Shown here: piece by piece, positions 1 to 5,682 of the stretch
How positions within the stretch are numbered: position 1 is the first letter of the stretch
Layout: the number at the start of each line of letters is the position of its first letter
Assembly (NCBI GenBank): GCA_023253575.1
Contig: JALRGB010000227.1
Coordinates: 1-5,682, forward strand
From: Verrucomicrobiales bacterium
GTDB lineage: Bacteria; Verrucomicrobiota; Verrucomicrobiia; Verrucomicrobiales; V1-33
Length of the DNA: 5,682 nucleotides
Reading direction: 5' to 3'
Position numbers and translations under genes: made by a program
Notes under the pieces: model-generated
Told to the model about the DNA's origin: nothing
The model's input: the letters and a program-made list of their open reading frames with translations, nothing else
Database searches by the model: none

Positions 1-2
1 CC

Positions 3-929
3 ATGGTGGCCAATCTGAAGGTCGATGTCGGATTTTCCATACTCGTCGGCATCGTGGGTGGCCTGATCCCCGCCACCATCGGCTTCTTCGTTTGCGTCTG
101 GATCAACCGCCGCATCGTCGTCCCGCTCCGCGATACTCCAGGCACCTCCCTCGAAGACTTGCGAAAATTAGTCGACAAAAACGAAAGCGAACTACCCAGC
201 CTGACCGCCTCACTCACCCCCGTCCTCCTACCCATCCTGCTCATCAGTGGCGCCTCATTCTTCAAAGTCACCGCCGATACAGCCAAACTGGGCGCCGGCT
301 GGGCCCAAAACGTAATCAGCAGCTTGGGAGGCGCGGATACCTTTGCCTCGCTGCGGCAATACATCGACTTCATCGGAGATAAAAATATTGCGCTGGGCAT
401 CGGCGCGGCGATCGCTCTGGTCCTGATGGCGCGCCAATGCGGCTATGGACTGCGCACCATGGAAAAACTAATGGGACCTCCGATCGAGACCGCCGCAGTT
501 ATCATTCTCATCACTAGCGCCGGTGGCGCCTTCGGCTTCATGCTGCGCAGCGTGGGGGTAGGCGACGCCATTCAATCTGTCGCTGCCGACAGCAACCTCA
601 ACCTGCTCGTCCTCGCCTACGCGGTGGCCTTCATCATCCGCATCGCCCAAGGCAGCGCCACCGTGGCCATGCTCACCACCAGCGCCATGATCGCCCCCAT
701 GCTGGAGAACATGGCCCTGCCGTTCCACGCGCTCTACATTTTCCTCGTCATCGGCTGGGGCGCAATGACATGCTCATGGATGAATGACTCAGGGTTCTGG
801 GTCGTTTCCCGCCTCGGCGGCCTCACCGAACGAGAAACACTCCGCTCATGGACAGTCATGCTGACCGCCGTCTCGCTGGTCGGCTTCGTCGTCACTTTCA
901 TCGCTTCAAAGGTCATGCCCTTCGTTTAA
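3..929 (+). CDS. GntP-family gluconate/organic acid:H+ symporter, C-terminal part (5' end outside window)
   Basis: Inner-membrane secondary transporter of the GntP family, whose members import gluconate or related sugar acids or hydroxy acids with protons; the substrate cannot be read from the sequence. About 308 residues are visible, against roughly 440-450 for full members, so some 130-140 N-terminal residues probably lie upstream. The ATG at position 3 is then an internal methionine. Family signatures are clear in the last third: AQGSATVAMLTTSAMIAPM (about residues 214-232) and CSWMNDSGFWVVSRLGGLTE (about 258-277), followed by a final hydrophobic helix. Several further hydrophobic segments are visible (about 10-34, 69-83, 131-143, 160-182, 199-213, 239-257). 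A charged loop, about residues 36-64, separates the first two. The frame ends in TAA. No terminator hairpin follows. Family assignment is firm; the exact substrate is open. Confidence 0.9.
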   Translation: MVANLKVDVGFSILVGIVGGLIPATIGFFVCVWINRRIVVPLRDTPGTSLEDLRKLVDKNESELPSLTASLTPVLLPILLISGASFFKVTADTAKLGAGWAQNVISSLGGADTFASLRQYIDFIGDKNIALGIGAAIALVLMARQCGYGLRTMEKLMGPPIETAAVIILITSAGGAFGFMLRSVGVGDAIQSVAADSNLNLLVLAYAVAFIIRIAQGSATVAMLTTSAMIAPMLENMALPFHALYIFLVIGWGAMTCSWMNDSGFWVVSRLGGLTERETLRSWTVMLTAVSLVGFVVTFIASKVMPFV

Positions 930-1033
930 ACCCACCCACAGCCCCCATCGCCCCACCCCCGCAGACAAGCCTAGGGTTGACCCGCCACCCGATACCGCCG
1001 ATGCATCGAGTCGCTCCGATCAGTTTCTGAGGC

Positions 1034-2128
1034 ATGCCCCAATCGATCCACCTCACAACCTGAACTGCCGATGCCATCCGCCGTGGCGGATATAGTGCGG
1101 TCATCGATGTGCGCTCACCCTCCGAGTTTGCCGATGATCACGTGCCCGGAGCCATCAACCTGCCCGTCCTCAACGACGCCGAAAGAATTCAGGTCGGCAC
1201 TCTCTACGCTCAAGATACTTTTGCGGCCCGACGACTCGGAGCCGCCCTCGTCTCCGCCAACATTGCCGCCCATTTGCAAGGGTGGTGCGCCCTCCAGCCA
1301 CGACACTGGCAGCCGCTCCTCTACTGCTGGCGCGGTGGCCAGCGCTCGCGTAGCTTCTCCCTCGTCATGCGCGAGATCGGCTGGAAAGCGACCGTACTCG
1401 AAGGCGGCTGGAGGGCGTATCGCCACCAAGTAGGCATCGATCTACAAACGCTCTGCGCTCAACGCCGGTTCCACGTGCTGACCGGCCTCACTGGCGTCGG
1501 CAAAACCCGACTGCTCCAGTGGCTCGCCCGTCAGGGCGCCAACGTCCTCAACCTCGAACTCCTCGCCGGTCACCGCGGCTCACTCCTCGGTCAAGAACCC
1601 GACCGCCCGCAACCCACTCAGAAATTCTTCGAATCCCTCCTCTGCGACACACTCCACCGCACCAACCCATCACAAGAAATCTTCGTAGAAGCAGAAAGCC
1701 GCCGCGTCGGTCGCCTGCAAATCCCGCCCCCACTCTGGCAACAAATGATGGCCGGTCGCGTCACCGAAATCACCGCCCCCATCGAATCACGAGTACTCGC
1801 CCTCACTCAAGACTACGACCACTTCGTCCGCCACCCGGAAACACTCGTCAGCCTGCTGCCCACCCTCATCGGTCCTCACTCACGCTCCCAAGTCGAAACC
1901 TGGCAAAACCTCGCGCGCACCAGCCAGTGGCACCAGCTGGTCCAGTCATTGCTCCTGCTCCACTACGATCCCGGATATCACCGTTCAGTCGCCTTTCCCG
2001 CTCCGTCCCGCCACCTCCACCTCGCCGCCTTGGATGATGACTCCATCCACACGTCATGGAACGCCCCCCTTCCCAGGCCCCTCCACCATCCCCAGCCACC
2101 AACCTCCACCCGTAACTCCCAACCCTAA
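1034..2128 (+). CDS. mnmH: tRNA 2-selenouridine synthase, reading frame interrupted by an in-frame UGA at codon 10
   Basis: MnmH (SelU, YbbB) replaces sulfur by selenium at the wobble 2-thiouridine of Lys, Glu and Gln tRNAs, using selenophosphate, through a geranylated intermediate. Residues are numbered from the ATG at 1034. An N-terminal rhodanese domain contains IDVRSPSEF (about 23-31) and the catalytic cysteine C98 in YCWRGGQRSRS. A P-loop GLTGVGKT follows at about 151-158, then the family blocks LAGHRGSLLG, EAESRRVGRLQIP and HYDPGYHRS. From 1034 the product is 364 codons, the length of the E. coli enzyme, but codon 10 (1061-1063) is TGA. After the TGA no ATG, GTG or TTG occurs in frame until GTG 1109, which encodes the V of IDVR. 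A start there would remove the first rhodanese strand, so I do not favour it. Between TGA and GTG the frame reads as native protein (ADAIRRGGYSAVID). The C-terminus is a Pro-rich tail. It ends in TAA, overlapping the convergent gene by 4 bp. It could be a point-mutated pseudogene, carry a sequence error, or be recoded. Confidence 0.85.
1061..1091 (+). other. In-frame TGA of mnmH followed by a perfect stem-loop
   Basis: TGA at 1061-1063 lies in the mnmH frame. Twelve bases later comes the perfect inverted repeat ATCCGCC (1076-1082) / GGCGGAT (1085-1091) around GT. Folded with a four-base loop it is a 6-bp stem ATCCGC with loop CGTG. The loop begins about 18 nt after the TGA and has G at its second position. 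As I recall it, the relaxed bacterial SECIS description asks for an apical loop about 16-37 nt after the UGA with an early G, and this would fit. The same bases encode Ile-Arg-Arg-Gly-Gly-Tyr, and GC-rich Arg/Gly codons make such hairpins easily, so chance is likely. The structure is directly visible; a recoding role is speculative. Confidence 0.3.
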
Positions 2129-3399
2129 AGCCGAACCACCGGCACATCCGCCAGCATTTCGCGATACCGGCTACTCACTTTCTTCAAATCAACAGTGTTC
2201 AAAAAACTTGAAAACGCCAGATAACTAAAGAGATACCCCGGATCCGCAGCCCATGGCGGCACAAAACGCGGAAGCTTGACCAGCCCCGCACTGGCCAGCT
2301 GTCCCAAGGCCGGAATATCATCCAGATCCAGCTTGCCGCAAAAAAGCAGTCGCAACACATCCGCCCGCCCCGCACTCACCGTGCTCCGCAGAAAACTGTG
2401 GACCCGCAACAACCCGTCCAAATACACGATGTCCTTCGTCAACGGGTACCCACCCTCCAGCGGTGCTCCGCGAAATACCCTCCACGCCGCATCATACGCA
2501 CGGTTTTCATCACTCGTCCGATCTAGGAAATAACGGTAAATATCAAGAAAACTCGCCCCGCCAATCGCCATCTGAATAGCGAAAACCCGGTCCGCCAACC
2601 GCCGCAGCCGGTGCGGATCCATCGCTCCCGTAATAAATTCAGCAAAAACAGCCAGCCCTTCCTGCGTGCGCGTCGTGCCCGGATGCCCCGCCCCCAACAT
2701 CACCAAATCCGGCTGCGCCCGCCCGTTCAACGAGGTCACAATATGAATCCCCGCTTCATGCTGAATCAACTGCTCCGCCTCCTTGCGCGAAAAAATCGAC
2801 CCCTTGCGGACACGGATCCGCTGCGATCCAGCTAACGCCCGCGTCATTAAATCACGCACCACCCGCACCCGCGGGGCCTCCTCCCCAAACATCTCCGCCA
2901 CCGCCTCACGCATCATTCCCGCCACATCCTCCGCCCGCAAAACATCCTCCCCACTCGGCACCAACACACTCGTGTCCAAATGGTCCAACACTTCGTTAAA
3001 CCGCAGCGCCAACCCCAGAGACGTCGTGCTCTCGTCCGGCAAAGGATCACTCGGCACCCCGAACAATCGACGCGATTCCGCATGAAATTCAGGCCGCCCC
3101 AGCCCCGCCAACATGCGGGCCCCACCCGCGACCGTCTCACATAACCGCAACAACCAGCGGTCAATCGTCGTGTCCGCCACAATCAATCGCCGCGCCTCCG
3201 CCACCCGAGCCAGCGTCGGCTCCGCATCAAAACGCGGGTATTCCACCACCGGAAGCTCCCGGGCCTTGGATGCGAAAAAACCTGCTCTCACCTCCGGCGA
3301 CCACAACAGCGCACGCATGATCCGCACCGGTTTCTCCGCCTCGCGCAACAAGGCGCAGACGGTGCGCAATCGCTCCTTTTCGCGCGGTGTGACTTTCAT
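2125..3399 (-). CDS. QEGLA-motif protein (DUF1704/TIGR02421), putative zinc carboxypeptidase related to MATCAP
   Basis: A 424-residue cytoplasmic-looking protein with no signal peptide or membrane segment. It belongs to the family named 'flavohemoglobin expression-modulating QEGLA motif protein'. That name is historical and the biochemical role in bacteria is not established. The putative metal site is visible: HEAGIH (H214, E215, H219), an HExxxH motif, followed 27 residues later by QEGLA (246-250, E247). This layout matches the eukaryotic tubulin-tyrosine carboxypeptidases MATCAP/TMCP (KIAA0895 family), where two His and a downstream Glu hold zinc, so a peptidase role is a reasonable inference; the substrate is unknown. 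The N-terminal 200 residues are helical and charged; the C-terminal third contains GGYPLTKDIVYLDGLLRVH (about 316-334). ATG at 3399 is the start I favour, but the 15 bases before it are pyrimidine-rich with no Shine-Dalgarno. The stop is TAG. It is convergent with mnmH and divergent from the haem protein gene. Confidence 0.85.
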   Translation of the reverse strand: MKVTPREKERLRTVCALLREAEKPVRIMRALLWSPEVRAGFFASKARELPVVEYPRFDAEPTLARVAEARRLIVADTTIDRWLLRLCETVAGGARMLAGLGRPEFHAESRRLFGVPSDPLPDESTTSLGLALRFNEVLDHLDTSVLVPSGEDVLRAEDVAGMMREAVAEMFGEEAPRVRVVRDLMTRALAGSQRIRVRKGSIFSRKEAEQLIQHEAGIHIVTSLNGRAQPDLVMLGAGHPGTTRTQEGLAVFAEFITGAMDPHRLRRLADRVFAIQMAIGGASFLDIYRYFLDRTSDENRAYDAAWRVFRGAPLEGGYPLTKDIVYLDGLLRVHSFLRSTVSAGRADVLRLLFCGKLDLDDIPALGQLASAGLVKLPRFVPPWAADPGYLFSYLAFSSFLNTVDLKKVSSRYREMLADVPVVRL

Positions 3400-3549
3400 G
3401 GCAGGAGGCGGACTCTACCCCATAATTGGAAAGCGGAAGCAGTAAATACTCGCCCCCCACCACCCATCAGAAGATGCCGCATGGCCACGTCAGGCCCGCA
3501 AAATCAAGGACACGCTTGGAGATTGGCGCCACTGCCGGCATGCTTAAGA

Positions 3550-4902
3550 ATGCCTCTTTTGCCGCGATGCGCCACCATCTACCTCAGGCCCGGTCGGATG
3601 GGTCAGGCCGTCACAATAACTCTCGCCCTCGCTTTGGCTACGCTAGCCATCGGCGCGGAACCGTACGAACGCGAGCCAATCAATTATTGGACGACCCCTC
3701 TCACCGATCCCGTAACCCGTCTGAAACAGAATCTAGAAAGCGGCGACCTGCAGCTCGATGCCACCACCGAACTCTCTTGGCTGCGCGATGTCTTGGCAGC
3801 GCTGCGCGTGCCGGAATCATCCCAAGTGCTCGTTTTTTCCAAAACCAGTCTGCAACGCAGCCTGATCAGCCCGTCCAGCCCGCGCGCACTCTACTTTAAT
3901 GACGAGGTTTACGTCGGCTGGGTGCCCGGGGGAGACATCGAACTCACCGCCATGGACCCCCAGGTCGGCGCCGTCTTTTACCTCCTGCATCGCCCTCCTC
4001 CACCCGATCCCCTTGCTGCCGCCCAGACGCCGCGCCGCCACCCCACCATCGTCCGCGATCAGGAATGCCTGAGCTGCCACGCCGGTCCCATGACCGGAAA
4101 CATCCCAGGACTCATGATCCGCTCAGTCTACCCCGACGCCCAAGGAAATCCCATCTTCACCGCCGGCACTAAACTCACCGGCCACCACAGCCCACTCGAA
4201 CAACGATGGGGCGGCTGGTACGTCACCGGCCACCATGACCCCATGCGCCACCTCGGCAATGCCATCGCCACCGAAACCCCGCAAGGCGCCAACCTCAATA
4301 TGGACGCCGGTGCCAATCTCACCAGCCTGACCCGCCACTTCGACGTCTCACGCTACCTCGTCGATCAAAGCGATCTGGTCGCCTTGATGGTGCTCGAACA
4401 CCAAATCAACCTGCATACCCTGATGACTCAGGCCCACTACGCCGTCGACTCAGCCCTGCATCGCGACGAGGCCATGCGCCGGGAACTGCCCGATGCCAGC
4501 ACCGGCGATTCCACCCGCCGCATCATCACCCACGAAGCCACCCGCCTCGTCAAAAACATGCTCTTCGTCGACGAAACACCGCTCTCCCCAGAAGGGGTCT
4601 CAGGATCACCCGCCTTCGTCGCCGACTTCACCAAAACCGCGCCCCGCGACCACGCCGGTCAATCACTCAAAACCCTGCACCTCGGCAGCCGCCTCTTCAA
4701 AAATCGCTGCAGCTACCTCGTCTATTCCCCATCCTTCGACGCCCTGCCAACGCTCCTACATCAGGAAATCGCGCGCCTCCTGCACGATGCCCTCGTCCAC
4801 CATGACCCCCTCCAACTCGCCAACCACCTCCGCCCCGAAGAAAAATCCCGCCTCGTCCAGATCCTCCGCGAAACCAAACCCAGTCTGACCCTTGATTGGT
4901 AA
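3550..4902 (+). CDS. Exported monohaem c-type cytochrome-like protein of an unnamed family
   Basis: A protein of about 450 residues with one c-type haem attachment site, CLSCH (173-177 in this numbering; 4066-4080). I do not recognise a named family with known function. Similar CXXCH proteins, from memory, are annotated only as hypothetical or cytochrome c-domain proteins. The N-terminus looks like a Sec signal: an Arg-containing n-region, then a hydrophobic core VTITLALALATLAIGA ending near residue 36, so the haem would be attached in the periplasm. Blocks that look conserved are INYW, SQVLVFSKTSLQ, PRALYFNDEVYVGWVPGG before the haem site, and RWGGWYVTGHHDPMRHLGN after it. The start is uncertain. 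ATG 3481 gives 473 residues but an overlong n-region. ATG 3598 gives a signal without positive charge. ATG 3550 gives the best signal peptide, and none has a good ribosome site. The last 150 residues are helical and His-rich, with no further CXXCH. An electron-transfer or redox-enzyme role is inference only. Confidence 0.72.
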   Translation: MPLLPRCATIYLRPGRMGQAVTITLALALATLAIGAEPYEREPINYWTTPLTDPVTRLKQNLESGDLQLDATTELSWLRDVLAALRVPESSQVLVFSKTSLQRSLISPSSPRALYFNDEVYVGWVPGGDIELTAMDPQVGAVFYLLHRPPPPDPLAAAQTPRRHPTIVRDQECLSCHAGPMTGNIPGLMIRSVYPDAQGNPIFTAGTKLTGHHSPLEQRWGGWYVTGHHDPMRHLGNAIATETPQGANLNMDAGANLTSLTRHFDVSRYLVDQSDLVALMVLEHQINLHTLMTQAHYAVDSALHRDEAMRRELPDASTGDSTRRIITHEATRLVKNMLFVDETPLSPEGVSGSPAFVADFTKTAPRDHAGQSLKTLHLGSRLFKNRCSYLVYSPSFDALPTLLHQEIARLLHDALVHHDPLQLANHLRPEEKSRLVQILRETKPSLTLDW

Positions 4903-4920
4903 GATGGCTCTCCCCTTCGC

Positions 4921-4940
4921 CGCGCATCCCCGCGCATCCC
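4921..4940 (+). repeat. Perfect 10-bp tandem duplication
   Basis: CGCGCATCCC occurs twice head to tail in the 52-bp gap between the convergent stops of the haem protein gene and aat. A further C follows the second copy. A CGCG/CGCG pairing with a six-base loop is possible, but it is weak and no T-run follows, so it does not look like an intrinsic terminator. Slipped-strand duplication is the simplest origin. Confidence 0.6.
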
Positions 4941-4954
4941 CGTCAACCGCGCCA

Positions 4955-5545
4955 TCAGATGAACGTCACGTCCAGTCCCTGCGCCCGTCGCAATCTGGCC
5001 AGATAATCACGCCGGGGAATATCCACAGCTCCAAATTGCCGCAAATGCGCCGTCGTCCACTGCGTGTCCAACAGCGAAAACCCCCTTTCCCGTAACCGGT
5101 GCACCAATACCACTAAAGCGACTTTCGAGGCGTCGGTAGCCCGGCTAAACATGCTCTCGCCAAAAAACGCCCCGCCCAAAGCAATTCCATACAATCCACC
5201 CACCAACTGGCCCGCCTGCCACGTCTCCACCGAATGCGCATGCCCCAAATAATGGAGTCGCACATAACTCTTGTAAATCGTGTCATCAATCCACGTCTCG
5301 CGGCGGTCCGCACACCCGCGCATGACATCCGCAAATGACGTGTTCATCCGAATCTCAAATGGCTCTTTTTTTAAAGTGCGCTTCAACCCATGCGGAATAT
5401 GAAATCCATCGTCCAATGGAATGATCCCGCGCGGATCCGGTGAAAACCACCCCAACTCCCCCGTCTCCATCGCCATAGGGAAAATCCCCGACGCATACGC
5501 GTTGAGCAACAAGGAAGGTTCAAGCAACGGCTGGCGATCGGCCAT
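4955..5545 (-). CDS. aat: Leucyl/phenylalanyl-tRNA--protein transferase
   Basis: Aat transfers Leu or Phe from aminoacyl-tRNA to the N-terminal Arg or Lys of proteins, marking them for ClpS/ClpAP degradation (bacterial N-end rule); it acts in the cytoplasm. Numbered from ATG 5545 (196 residues), the motifs run in order: YASGIFPM (17-24), WFSPDPRGIIPLD (33-45), ETWI (83-86), GHAHSVETW (101-109), GGLYGIALGGAFFGESMFS (116-134) and LLDTQ (158-162). E130 and Q162 match E. coli Glu156 and Gln188, with the same 32-residue spacing, so the active site is complete. It resembles the short form common in alphaproteobacteria rather than the longer E. coli type. The frame stays open upstream to a TTG at 5644 (229 residues) with a GTG at 5569. 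No candidate has a convincing ribosome site, and I chose 5545 because family similarity begins just after it. The stop is TGA directly after the expected C-terminal region, which argues for the standard genetic code here. It is convergent with the haem protein gene, 52 bp apart. Confidence 0.9.
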   Translation of the reverse strand: MADRQPLLEPSLLLNAYASGIFPMAMETGELGWFSPDPRGIIPLDDGFHIPHGLKRTLKKEPFEIRMNTSFADVMRGCADRRETWIDDTIYKSYVRLHYLGHAHSVETWQAGQLVGGLYGIALGGAFFGESMFSRATDASKVALVVLVHRLRERGFSLLDTQWTTAHLRQFGAVDIPRRDYLARLRRAQGLDVTFI

Positions 5546-5682
5546 CGACAAGGGTGGAATAAAAGTCACGGGAGGAAAAAAAGACGTCTTCACGCTATAC
5601 GTAGCAATCAACCTCCCGCGAAAGAATTTTACCCAAGCCCTCAAGAAAAGGAAAACCCACCCAGCACGACGGCCCCCTCGCC

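Noticed and set aside
977..1008. TTGACC (977-982) and the palindrome CGATGCATCG (999-1008) as promoter or operator for mnmH
   Set aside because: The -35-like match is reasonable, but no good -10 lies 16-18 bp downstream, and a lone 10-bp palindrome is not enough to support an operator.
1034..1111. A frameshift rather than a stop at the mnmH 5' end
   Set aside because: ATG 1034, the peptide MPQSIHLTT and the sequence after the TGA are all in the same frame and give the family's usual length, so a single codon change explains it better than an indel.
1519..2037. 172-codon Arg/Pro-rich open frame inside mnmH
   Set aside because: It is an out-of-frame shadow of mnmH in C-rich DNA; its composition is not protein-like and mnmH motifs occupy the other frame.
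1109..2128. mnmH starting at GTG 1109 (339 residues)
   Set aside because: The GTG encodes the Val of the conserved IDVR rhodanese motif, the preceding codons read as native protein, and no ribosome site precedes it. It remains possible only as re-initiation or as the remnant of a damaged gene.
3403..3408. AGGAGG on the plus strand
   Set aside because: No start codon lies at a suitable distance downstream, and it falls just upstream of the minus-strand gene start, on the wrong strand.
4903..4954. Intrinsic terminator between the haem protein gene and aat
   Set aside because: Only a 4-bp CGCG stem can be drawn and no T-run follows on either strand.
1..5682. Alternative genetic code with UGA read as Trp
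   Set aside because: Trp residues in all five genes are TGG where checked, and aat ends in TGA at the expected C-terminal position, so UGA appears to be a stop here.
1..5682. A single functional cluster or defence system across the five genes
   Set aside because: The genes alternate in direction and belong to unrelated processes; nothing in spacing or motifs ties them together.

Overview
The window holds five protein genes and no RNA gene, CRISPR array or mobile element that I can see. It is GC-rich chromosomal housekeeping-type DNA. The gene set is a GntP-type permease, a tRNA 2-selenouridine synthase, a QEGLA-motif putative metallopeptidase, a secreted protein with one CXXCH haem site, and a short-form leucyl/phenylalanyl-tRNA-protein transferase. 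Together with the largely Shine-Dalgarno-free starts, this suggests a Gram-negative bacterium, perhaps of the Verrucomicrobiota/Planctomycetota group. That placement is inference from family distribution, not proof.

Layout: (1) 1-929, plus strand: C-terminal two thirds of a GntP-family permease, cut by the window edge. (2) 930-1033: short spacer. (3) 1034-2128, plus: mnmH (selU), whose natural reading frame is interrupted by an in-frame TGA at codon 10, 12 nt before a perfect 7-bp inverted repeat. (4) 2125-3399, minus: QEGLA-motif protein, convergent with mnmH and sharing 4 bp with it at the stop codons. (5) 3400-3549: spacer between divergent genes. (6) about 3550-4902, plus: exported monohaem protein of an unnamed family. 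(7) 4903-4954: spacer with a perfect 10-bp tandem duplication. (8) 4955 to about 5545, minus: aat, convergent with the haem protein. (9) 5546-5682: upstream region of aat, nothing recognised.

The genes do not look like one operon. They alternate in direction and their functions (organic acid uptake, tRNA wobble selenation, a putative peptidase, a periplasmic haem protein, N-degron tagging) do not form one pathway. The most notable item is the UGA inside mnmH. The encoded enzyme is otherwise intact, with rhodanese Cys, P-loop and C-terminal motifs, and has the family's usual length only if the UGA is read through. The plain explanation is a nonsense mutation or sequence error. Selenocysteine insertion is a weaker alternative that can be tested. 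A second feature is a strong excess of C over G on the plus strand in several parts of the window, whichever way the gene points, suggesting replication-strand bias.
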